Assembly (NCBI RefSeq): GCF_000421585.1
Contig: NZ_ATXH01000004.1
Coordinates: forward strand, 87,926 to 127,103
Source: Thermodesulfatator atlanticus DSM 21156
GTDB taxonomy: Bacteria > Desulfobacterota > Thermodesulfobacteria > Thermodesulfobacteriales > Thermodesulfatatoraceae
DNA length: 39,178 nucleotides
Direction of reading: 5' to 3'
Position 1 is the stretch's first letter. Each line of letters starts with the position of its first letter. Under the pieces are notes generated by a model. That model ran no database searches. It was not told the DNA's origin and worked only from the letters and a program-made list of their open reading frames with translations. Shown piece by piece: positions 7,919 to 14,026 of this stretch. The translations under genes were made by a program, and so were the position numbers.

Positions 7919-9041
7919 GAGAAAAATTACCTCCGTAAAAGATTTGGCAAAATTTATCGACTTAACTTTACTATCACCCACGGCAACTGCCAGTGATATA
8001 AAGAAACTTTGTGAAGGCGCAAGGCGCTACGAAGTAGCAGCCATTTGTGTAGCGCCAACTTTTGTCCCCCTGGCCAAGGAACTTTTAAAAGACTCTCCGG
8101 TAAAAATCTGCACGGTGGTAGGTTTCCCCTTGGGTTTTCAAATTACCTCGGTAAAGGCTTACGAAGCAAGGGAGATGGCAGCTCTTGGAGCCCAAGAAAT
8201 CGATTTTGTTATCAACTTGCGCTGGGTCAAAGAAAAACGCTTTGAATTTATAAGTGGTGAAGCCCAGGAGTTACGAAGCGCCCTTCCTGAAACAGTGCTC
8301 AAGGCCATCATCGAATGCGGTTATCTTGATCAAGATGAAATGGCCATACTGGTGGACACTTTGGCAGAAGCAGGCATTGACTATGTCAAAACTTCCACAG
8401 GTTTTGGCTCCAGAGGGGCCACCCTAGAAGATGTAAAGTTTTTACATGAAAGGGCCTACGGCCGCATAAAAGTAAAAGCTGCAGGTGGCATCCGGACTCT
8501 TAAGCAAGCCCTGGCCTTGATTGAAGCAGGTGCCGAACGCCTTGGCACCAGTGCAGGCCTTGAAATCCTTAGCGAATTTGAAGGCCAAAAAAGCAATACC
8601 TTGCCAGAAGTTGAAGTTTACGTGGACGGCGCCTGCCTGGGAAACCCAGGGCCAGGCGGGTTTGCTGCTATCTTAAAGTGCCAAGGCCAAGAAAAAATCG
8701 TCACGGGAAGTGAACCCCACACCACTAACAACCGCATGGAACTTTTGGCAGCGATAAAAGCCTTAGAAAGTCTTAAAAAACCTTGCAAAGTGGTTATTTA
8801 TACCGACTCTCGCTATGTTAAAGACGGCATCACCAAGTGGCTTCCCCGTTGGGTCAAGAACAACTTCCGCACCAGTGCCGGAAAACCTGTGAAGAACCAG
8901 GATCTCTGGAAACACCTGGCCGAACTTACTACCCAACATCAGGTTGAATGGCGCTGGGTGGAAGGCCATGCCGGGCACCCTGAAAACGAACGCTGTGACC
9001 GTCTGGCCCGCGAAGCTGCTAAAAAGGAGCAAAAATCGTGA
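7917..9041 (+). CDS. Fused deoxyribose-phosphate aldolase - ribonuclease HI
   Basis: One uninterrupted 374-residue frame joins two enzymes. Residues 1-223 are a class I DeoC aldolase (2-deoxyribose-5-phosphate to glyceraldehyde-3-phosphate and acetaldehyde): the Schiff-base Lys158 lies in YVKTSTGFGSRGAT, the second Lys187 in IKVKAAGGIRT, and the Asp of EIDFVINL is kept. After a short linker, residues 231-372 are a complete RNase HI, which cuts RNA in RNA-DNA hybrids, with catalytic Asp237 (YVDGACLGNPGPG), Glu275, Asp297 (YTDSRYV) and Asp361 (NERCDRLA), plus the conserved His351. No stop, frameshift or good internal start lies between the domains, and all catalytic residues are present, so both halves look functional. 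I chose ATG 7917 over TTG 7911. The gene overlaps ubiX by GTGA. Confidence 0.93.
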   Translation: MRKITSVKDLAKFIDLTLLSPTATASDIKKLCEGARRYEVAAICVAPTFVPLAKELLKDSPVKICTVVGFPLGFQITSVKAYEAREMAALGAQEIDFVINLRWVKEKRFEFISGEAQELRSALPETVLKAIIECGYLDQDEMAILVDTLAEAGIDYVKTSTGFGSRGATLEDVKFLHERAYGRIKVKAAGGIRTLKQALALIEAGAERLGTSAGLEILSEFEGQKSNTLPEVEVYVDGACLGNPGPGGFAAILKCQGQEKIVTGSEPHTTNNRMELLAAIKALESLKKPCKVVIYTDSRYVKDGITKWLPRWVKNNFRTSAGKPVKNQDLWKHLAELTTQHQVEWRWVEGHAGHPENERCDRLAREAAKKEQKS

Positions 9042-9601
9042 AAAAAATCCTAGTTGCCATCACCGGTGCAAGTGGAAGCCCTTATGCCATAGCTTTCTTA
9101 GAACTTTTGCAGCAAAAAGGCATTCCTTGCGACATCATCATCTCCAAGGCAGGGGAAAAAGTATTGCCTCTAGAGACCGGTTTATCAGTGAAAGACCTTT
9201 CGCGTTTTGCGGATAAAATCTTTTTTGAAAAAGAAATTGCTGCTCCCCCTGCAAGTGGTTCGGCTAACTATCAGGCCATGGTGATTATCCCCTGCACCAT
9301 GGGCACTTTGGCGGCCATAGCCCAGGGGTTTGCCAAAAACCTCATCGCCAGGGCAGCAGACGTAATGCTAAAAGAAAGGCGCCCTCTTGTCCTGGTGGTA
9401 CGGGAGACCCCTTTTAACCAGATTCATCTCAAAAACATGCTTGCTGTAAGTGAAGCAGGTGCTATCATCTATCCGGCCATGCCGGCTTTTTACCATCGGC
9501 CCAAAACCCTTGAAGAAATGATAGCATTTTTTGCAAATCGCCTGTTAGAATTCCTGGGCTTTGAAGTGGAAAATCTTAAGCGCTGGCGGGGGATAAATTA
9601 A
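9038..9601 (+). CDS. ubiX: Flavin prenyltransferase UbiX
   Basis: UbiX attaches a dimethylallyl group to FMN to make prenylated FMN, the cofactor of UbiD-type decarboxylases, which act in ubiquinone or in futalosine-route menaquinone synthesis. The 187-residue protein begins with the flavoprotein signature ILVAITGASGSPYAIAFLELL and contains VIIPCTMGTLAAIAQGFAKNLIARAADV and RPLVLVVRETPF, all typical. The start is GTG at 9038, overlapping the deoC-rnhA stop as GTGA, with GGAG upstream. The adjacent prenyltransferase gene and the apparent anaerobic lifestyle suggest a menaquinone role; that is inference from context. Confidence 0.95.
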   Translation: MKKILVAITGASGSPYAIAFLELLQQKGIPCDIIISKAGEKVLPLETGLSVKDLSRFADKIFFEKEIAAPPASGSANYQAMVIIPCTMGTLAAIAQGFAKNLIARAADVMLKERRPLVLVVRETPFNQIHLKNMLAVSEAGAIIYPAMPAFYHRPKTLEEMIAFFANRLLEFLGFEVENLKRWRGIN

Positions 9602-10453
9602 ATGTGGCGCAAGATTCGTATTCTCCTTGACATGATCAAATTTGAACACACGATTTTTGCCTTACCCTTTGCCTTTACCGGTGCTTTTTTAGCAGCTAAG
9701 GGAGTGCCTTCTGCAGAAAAATGCCTGCTTATTCTGGGAGCCATGGTTGGTGCACGCACCGCAGCTATGACGTTTAACCGCATTGTGGACCTACCCTTTG
9801 ATGCGGCAAATCCCCGCACCAAGGAACGTCCGCTTGTTACCGGAGCTGTTAAAAAAACCGAAGCCTGGTGTTTCTTTCTTATTTCCTTGGGGATTTTCTT
9901 TGCTTGTGCGGCAGCACTGAATCCTCTGACCTTTAAGCTCTCTCCCATAGCCATGGTTATAGTGCTTGCCTATTCTTACACCAAGCGTTTTACCTGGCTC
10001 TGCCACGTGTTTTTAGGGCTTGCCATCGGGCTTGCCCCGCTGGCAGGCTGGATTGCTGTAAAACCGAGTTTTGATACCGTTCCTCTGGTATTAAGCTTGG
10101 CGGTCCTTTTCTGGGTAGCGGGTTTTGATATCCTTTACGCTTGCCTAGATGAAGAGTTTGACCGCAAGATTGGGCTTAAATCCATCCCTGCTAAGTTTGG
10201 TAAAAGAAAAGCCTTTTTATTTTCTGCGGTTTTCCATGCTATAGCCTTTGGACTTTTTGTGTTGGTGGGCTTTTTAGCCCATCTTTCCTGGATATATTTT
10301 GCTGGGCTTTTAATTACCCTTGGCCTATTTATCGCCCAGCGGGTGGTTATCAGTCCAGATGATTTAAGTCGTCTAAATCTTTCATTTTTCACCTTTAACG
10401 GTGCGATAAGTATGGTATTATTTATAGCTGTTGTGCTCGATTTGCTCTTTTAA
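9602..10453 (+). CDS. ubiA: UbiA-family polyprenyltransferase (UbiA or menaquinone MqnP)
   Basis: This integral membrane enzyme joins an aromatic acid to a polyprenyl chain: 4-hydroxybenzoate for ubiquinone, or 1,4-dihydroxy-6-naphthoate for menaquinone in the futalosine pathway (MqnP). Two Asp-rich Mg-diphosphate motifs are present, NRIVDLPFDAANPRT (about residues 59-73) and YACLDEEFDRKIG (about 180-192), and RPLVTG follows the first. Length (283) and about nine hydrophobic segments fit. The ATG directly follows the ubiX TAA. MqnP seems more likely than true UbiA in an anaerobe with ubiX next door; the sequence alone does not settle it. A strong terminator follows. Confidence 0.92.
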   Translation: MWRKIRILLDMIKFEHTIFALPFAFTGAFLAAKGVPSAEKCLLILGAMVGARTAAMTFNRIVDLPFDAANPRTKERPLVTGAVKKTEAWCFFLISLGIFFACAAALNPLTFKLSPIAMVIVLAYSYTKRFTWLCHVFLGLAIGLAPLAGWIAVKPSFDTVPLVLSLAVLFWVAGFDILYACLDEEFDRKIGLKSIPAKFGKRKAFLFSAVFHAIAFGLFVLVGFLAHLSWIYFAGLLITLGLFIAQRVVISPDDLSRLNLSFFTFNGAISMVLFIAVVLDLLF

Positions 10454-10486
10454 ACTCAAAACTTTTACAATTTTTTTAAAAAGATG

Positions 10487-10512
10487 CCGCACAGGTACTG
10501 TGCGGTTTTTTT
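10487..10512 (+). terminator. Rho-independent terminator after ubiA
   Basis: A perfect 8-bp stem (CCGCACAG at 10487-10494 pairing with CTGTGCGG at 10498-10505) with a three-base loop is followed by seven T residues (10506-10512). It lies 34 bases after the ubiA stop and closes the deoC-rnhA/ubiX/ubiA transcript before greA. Confidence 0.92.
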
Positions 10513-10553
10513 ATTATTAAGTTCTAATTAACAATCATGGGTGGAGGATGCTT

Positions 10554-11024
10554 ATGGAACGTATCCCTATGACTCGTCAAGGCTATGAAGAATTGCGCGA
10601 AGAATTGCGCCGCTTGCAAACTCAAGAAAGGCAAAAAGTCATCAAGGCCATAGAAGAAGCCCGTGCTCACGGAGACCTTTCAGAAAACGCCGAGTACCAT
10701 GCCGCCAAAGAAAAACAGGCCCATATTGAAGGGCGTATTCAAGAGCTTTCTGACCGCCTGGCCCGTGCAGAAGTAGTAGACATTCCCAAAAGCCCTCCTA
10801 GCCGGGTTCAGTTTGGTGTAAAAGTTACCCTTCTTAACCTTGATACCGACGAAGAAGTTACCTATCAGCTGGTTGGGCCCTATGAATCAGACGTAGAAAA
10901 CGGAAAAATTTCCGTTACTTCTCCTTTGGGAAGAGCCCTCATTGGAAAAGAAGAAGGTGACGAGGTAGAAGTTCAAACCCCTAAAGGCCTGCGCGTTTAC
11001 GAAGTAGTTAAAATAGAGGTATAA
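10554..11024 (+). CDS. greA: Transcription elongation factor GreA
   Basis: GreA rescues backtracked RNA polymerase by inserting its coiled coil into the secondary channel and stimulating transcript cleavage. The protein has the normal two parts: an N-terminal antiparallel coiled coil (about residues 1-75) carrying the conserved tip AHGDLSENAEYHAAKE with Asp and Glu residues, and a C-terminal FKBP-like domain ending in LGRALIGKEEGDEVEVQTPKG. Two ATGs are possible; I choose 10554 (156 residues) because GGAGG at 10543-10547 stands 6 bases ahead of it but directly abuts the earlier ATG at 10548. It is followed after one base by the AhbA/B-like gene, a likely two-gene unit behind the terminator. 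Confidence 0.96.
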   Translation: MERIPMTRQGYEELREELRRLQTQERQKVIKAIEEARAHGDLSENAEYHAAKEKQAHIEGRIQELSDRLARAEVVDIPKSPPSRVQFGVKVTLLNLDTDEEVTYQLVGPYESDVENGKISVTSPLGRALIGKEEGDEVEVQTPKGLRVYEVVKIEV

Positions 11025-11025
11025 A

Positions 11026-11475
11026 GTGCTTGATGAGCTTGATAAAAAGCTCCTGGAAATCATCCAGGATGATTTCCCTTTAGTGTCAGAGCCATTTCGC
11101 GAAATAGGGGCAAGGGTGGGAATTTCTCAAGAAGAAACCCTTGCCCGTCTTAAAAAACTGAAAGAACAAGGGATCTTGCGCCATTTTGGTGCAAGCATTG
11201 ACTCCCTAAGGCTTGGTTTCGTAACCACTCTTTGCGCGGTGAAAGCCCCTCAAGAAGAACGCGAAGCCATAGCCCAAAAAATAGCTGCCCATCCAGAAGT
11301 AACCCATTGTTATCTCAGAAAACACCCTTATAACATCTGGTTTACTTTGGTAGCCAAAGATTGGGAGGCCATTGAACGCATTTTAAAAGAAATCGCCAGA
11401 GAAACTGGGCTAATCCCCCGGCACTTCCCTGCTGAAAAAATGTTCAAATTAAAAGCCGTTTTCAAGGTAAGTTGA
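11026..11475 (+). CDS. AhbA/AhbB-like siroheme decarboxylase subunit (AsnC/Lrp fold)
   Basis: The 149-residue protein has the AsnC/Lrp two-domain fold, an N-terminal winged helix (LDELDKKLLEIIQDDFPLV ... LARLKKLKEQGILRHFGA) and a C-terminal RAM-like domain. The specific signatures (DDFPLVSEPF, FGASIDSLRLGFVTTLCAVK, HPEVTHCYLRKHPYNIWFTL) are those of the AhbA/AhbB/NirDLGH family, which decarboxylates siroheme to 12,18-didecarboxysiroheme in the alternative heme (or heme d1) pathway rather than ordinary Lrp regulators. Usually two paralogues sit side by side; only one is here, so the partner must lie elsewhere. The start is GTG 11026 with GAGG upstream, one base after greA. A precorrin-2 dehydrogenase supplying siroheme is encoded about 3 kb away. 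Confidence 0.82.
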   Translation: MLDELDKKLLEIIQDDFPLVSEPFREIGARVGISQEETLARLKKLKEQGILRHFGASIDSLRLGFVTTLCAVKAPQEEREAIAQKIAAHPEVTHCYLRKHPYNIWFTLVAKDWEAIERILKEIARETGLIPRHFPAEKMFKLKAVFKVS

Positions 11476-11506
11476 GACCTAAGATCCCGTTTTTGCCAAG
11501 GTCTTG

Positions 11507-12127
11507 TTAAGTTTTTATGGTCTTGCGTCTTTTAAAGTACACGTAAACCGCCACTATCAGCAGGGCAAAAAACATTAGGAAAATAGAACTACGATGAAGC
11601 CATTCTTTAAGAAGTTCTTCTTTAGCTCCGAGAAGGTAGCCTGCAGCAGCTAGCACACATACCCATATTCCTGCTCCAAGGCCTGTGTAAAAAGAAAAAA
11701 GAGGAAGATTCATGCGCCCAAGCCCTGCAGGAAGACTTATGTATTGGCGCACCCCTGGAATTAGTCTGCCTACGAAGGTGCTTACGTGCCCGTGTTCTGC
11801 AAAAAAGCGTTCCATCTTTGGGAGGAGATCAGGAGGCAAGAAGAAAAACTTACCGTAGCGCAGAATAAGGCGCTCAAGGGCCGGACGCCCCAGACGCAGG
11901 GCCAGATAATAATTAAACCATGCACCTAAAAGGCTTCCGAGAATGCCAGAAGCTATAACAAGCCAAATGTTCATCTTGCCTTTTGCGGCAAGATAAGCAG
12001 CTGGGGGGATGATGACCTCGCTTGGGAAAGGAAAGAACGAGGACTCAAGGGCCATAAGAATAATTATGCCCGGGTACCCCAGCTGCTCCGTAGTACGCAA
12101 AATAAACGAAACAATGGGCTCTAGCAT
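11507..12127 (-). CDS. DedA family membrane protein
   Basis: DedA/VTT proteins are inner-membrane proteins now linked to lipid-carrier flipping (undecaprenyl phosphate or phosphatidylethanolamine) and to membrane potential. The 206-residue protein carries the family marks: [19 protein letters not shown] near the N-terminus, [19 protein letters not shown], and the conserved [20 protein letters not shown], plus a C-terminal membrane helix and basic tail. Its exact substrate cannot be told from sequence. It converges on the AhbA/B-like gene with a 31-base gap. A perfect small hairpin lies just upstream with the likely ribosome-binding GGAG in its loop. Confidence 0.92.
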   Translation of the reverse strand: MLEPIVSFILRTTEQLGYPGIIILMALESSFFPFPSEVIIPPAAYLAAKGKMNIWLVIASGILGSLLGAWFNYYLALRLGRPALERLILRYGKFFFLPPDLLPKMERFFAEHGHVSTFVGRLIPGVRQYISLPAGLGRMNLPLFSFYTGLGAGIWVCVLAAAGYLLGAKEELLKEWLHRSSIFLMFFALLIVAVYVYFKRRKTIKT

Positions 12128-12132
12128 GTTAT

Positions 12133-12149
12133 TTGCTGCTCCGCAGCAA
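12133..12149 (-). promoter_or_regulatory. Hairpin presenting the dedA ribosome-binding site
   Basis: TTGCTGC (12133-12139) and GCAGCAA (12143-12149) form a perfect 7-bp stem with a three-base loop. On the minus strand GGAG lies across the loop, about a dozen bases ahead of the dedA ATG at 12127, the only candidate ribosome-binding sequence. The arrangement could tune translation; it may equally be chance. Confidence 0.35.
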
Positions 12150-12160
12150 GGAACTTAAGC

Positions 12161-12385
12161 TCAAGAAAAACCACCTAGGCCACCACAGGTGCTTCCTCCA
12201 GAAAAACCACCGCTAAAACTACCTCCAGAACCTGCTCCTACCCGGCTACTAAAAGTAGAGACAAGCTTGCTTACGTTTTTGCTACCGCAACGTTTACAGC
12301 GGGTCTGTTTTACATCTTGTTCTGTAAAACAAAGATTTTCAAAAATATGACGGCAGTCTTTACATACAAATTCATATATCGGCAT
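12161..12385 (-). CDS. FmdB-type zinc ribbon protein
   Basis: A 74-residue protein that begins MPIYEFVCKDC, the hallmark of the FmdB/CxxC_CxxC_SSSS family, named after a putative regulator near formamidase genes and of unproven role. Two CxxC pairs (Cys8/Cys11 and Cys30/Cys33) would bind zinc; the C-terminal third is Gly/Ser-rich (GSGGSFSGGFSGGSTCGG) with an extra Cys67. The start at ATG 12385 is preceded by GGGAGGAAA; a longer frame to 12448 has no support and runs into the divergent DUF488 gene. The 34 bases to dedA and the same strand suggest co-transcription. Confidence 0.88.
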   Translation of the reverse strand: MPIYEFVCKDCRHIFENLCFTEQDVKQTRCKRCGSKNVSKLVSTFSSRVGAGSGGSFSGGFSGGSTCGGLGGFS

Positions 12386-12430
12386 ACAGTTTCCTCCCTT
12401 TATTTTTTGATTCAGAGTAAAAGATAGACC

Positions 12431-12901
12431 ATGAAGGAACAAAAACAAGACCCTAGCAAATTGGTAGTTTTTACCCTGGGGACTTCAAACCGCAGCAGAG
12501 AAGAGTTTCTGGAAATAATCAAAAAACACAACATAAAACAGGTTATTGACGTTCGGTCTTTTCCCAAGAGCAAACGTTTTCCCCATTTTGATCGCGAAAA
12601 TCTTGCAAAACTTCTTACAAGTGCCGGGATTCACTATCACTGGCTAGGCAAAGAATTAGGCGGCTTTCGCAAGGGCGGCTATGAAAAATACATGGACACC
12701 AAAGAATTTGAAAAGGGCCTTAAGAGACTTCTTCAACTCATTGCTCAGGAAAAAAGCGTAATTGTATGTGCGGAAAAATTCCCCTGGAAGTGCCACAGAC
12801 GCTTTATCAGCCAAAAATTAGCTTCAATGGGCGTAGAAGTAAGACACATCATCGAAAAAAACCGCCTGTGGGCACCTGGTAAATTGCTGATCAAAATTTA
12901 G
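12431..12901 (+). CDS. DUF488 family protein
   Basis: DUF488 proteins are small cytoplasmic proteins without an established reaction. The 156-residue product shows the family pattern: VVFTLGTSNRSREEFLEIIK at the N-terminus, VIDVRSFPKSKRFPHFDRENL, YHWLGKELGGFR, and the Cys/His cluster IVCAEKFPWKCHRRFIS near residue 125, which could be a metal or nucleophile site. The ATG at 12431 has no visible ribosome-binding site; the divergent fmdB gene begins 45 bases away. Identity of the family is clear, function is not. Confidence 0.87.
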   Translation: MKEQKQDPSKLVVFTLGTSNRSREEFLEIIKKHNIKQVIDVRSFPKSKRFPHFDRENLAKLLTSAGIHYHWLGKELGGFRKGGYEKYMDTKEFEKGLKRLLQLIAQEKSVIVCAEKFPWKCHRRFISQKLASMGVEVRHIIEKNRLWAPGKLLIKI

Positions 12902-12950
12902 CTCCCTCAGAACGTCCGCGAAACAACTTGTACGCCTACGCAGTCTTTTT

Positions 12951-12998
12951 CCTAGGATCTGTCCCATTTTTCGTAGAAAAAATAGGAACGGATCCAGG
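12951..12998. repeat. Long imperfect hairpin, possible MITE-like or REP-like element
   Basis: In the 168-base gap between the DUF488 and HDOD genes, 12951-12971 pairs with 12977-12998 around a five-base loop (CGTAG), with few mismatches (outer arms CCTAGGATC / GGATCCAGG, inner arms CCCATTTTT / AAAAAATAGG). A run of T residues does not follow closely on either strand, so it is not a standard terminator. The GGATCTGTCCC-type arm resembles ends of small mobile repeats, but no second copy was seen in this window. Confidence 0.45.
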
Positions 12999-13069
12999 CA
13001 TTTTGTAAAGGTCTCAAAGATTAATGTTTTCTCCTCTCCCATCCGATGATTCAGCCTAGGAGGGACACC

Positions 13070-13987
13070 ATGGCAAAAAACACTGCCAGGAAATTAAGCG
13101 GTCAGGAAAGTGCCTGCCAAGAAGGGGTTATTGATATGCTAGCCCTGCGTGCTCCACAAAATAAGATCCTAGAAGTAAAAAAACTGCCCACCCTTCCGGA
13201 AGTTGCTTACCGCCTGTTAGATCTGCTTTCAGGCGAACCTGACATCTCAGAATTAGAAGAAGTCATAAAATATGACCAGGCCATCACTGCCAAGATCTTA
13301 TCTGTGGCAAACTCAGCTTATATTAGTTCCTCAAAAGAGATAGATACCCTTGAGAGGGCCATTGTCCTTTTGGGGATCAAAGAAGTAAGTGAAATCGCCT
13401 TTAGTATTTGCGTCTTCAGCGTGTTTAAGCCCCTTAAAAACGTAAGAACCTTTGATATTAAAGAATTTTGGCTACATGCCATTGCCACTGGCATTACCGC
13501 TCGTATTATTGCGCAAGCTATTGAGGCTGAAAACGAAGATTTATTTTTCACTTTAGGGCTTCTTCATGACGTTGGCCGTCTGCTATCCCTTCATCTTTTT
13601 CCCGAACAATTCGAAGAAATTTTGAAAGAGCAAGAACAAAGCCAAAGGGAGCTGCTTTTGGTGGAGCTTGAAGCAGGGCTTGCCCATACCTGGATGGGGC
13701 GCTGGCTTTTGCAGCGCTGGGGGCTTCCAGAAAAATTCATCACCACCGCGCGTTTTCACCATAACCCTTATTACAAAGGAAAATTCCTGCTAGAACCCGC
13801 GGTGATAAAAATTGCCGATACCACTGTGCATAACCTTGGACTTGCCGAGGTCCCAGGCGGGCAAAAAGGTGACGTAACCCCGCTTTTAGCAAAAATCGGC
13901 TTAAGCCCAGGTACTTACGAAACAATCCTTGAGCATCTTGTTTTTGTGCGCGAAACAATCCAAGAAGGCTGGGCTCAGGTAATTTAG
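13070..13987 (+). CDS. HDOD domain protein
   Basis: HDOD domains are degenerate HD-type domains found in bacterial signalling proteins. The product (305 residues) carries LPTLPEVAYRLLDLLSGEPDISELEEVIKYD then ITAKILSVANSAYIS and ERAIVLLGIKEVSEIAFS, all HDOD signatures, with an HD pair at His166-Asp167 (TLGLLHDVGRLLSLH). The C-terminal part (to AQVI) completes the all-helical domain. No response-regulator, EAL or GGDEF domain is attached, so it is a stand-alone HDOD protein that most likely acts as a signalling adaptor. The start at ATG 13070 is set by AGGAGGG 6 bases upstream; an in-frame ATG at 13046 has no such site. Confidence 0.9.
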   Translation: MAKNTARKLSGQESACQEGVIDMLALRAPQNKILEVKKLPTLPEVAYRLLDLLSGEPDISELEEVIKYDQAITAKILSVANSAYISSSKEIDTLERAIVLLGIKEVSEIAFSICVFSVFKPLKNVRTFDIKEFWLHAIATGITARIIAQAIEAENEDLFFTLGLLHDVGRLLSLHLFPEQFEEILKEQEQSQRELLLVELEAGLAHTWMGRWLLQRWGLPEKFITTARFHHNPYYKGKFLLEPAVIKIADTTVHNLGLAEVPGGQKGDVTPLLAKIGLSPGTYETILEHLVFVRETIQEGWAQVI

Positions 13988-14012
13988 GTCTTCCCTTTAA
14001 AGGTCTTGGGTA

Positions 14013-14018
14013 TATAAT
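14013..14018 (+). promoter_or_regulatory. Perfect -10 box eight bases before the M48 gene start
   Basis: TATAAT at 14013-14018 lies in the 39-base gap after the HDOD gene. Its last base is 8 bases ahead of the GTG start at 14027, so the transcript would start at the initiation codon, and no ribosome-binding sequence is present. The -35 region (around 13990-13996) is a poor match. The spacing is the same as at the deoC-rnhA promoter. Confidence 0.5.
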
Positions 14019-14026
14019 CGCTTTTC

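Noticed and set aside
11474-11508. AGACCT / AGGTCT inverted repeat between the AhbA/B-like and dedA genes as a bidirectional terminator
   Set aside because: Only six paired bases with an 18-base loop and no proper T-tract; too weak to call.
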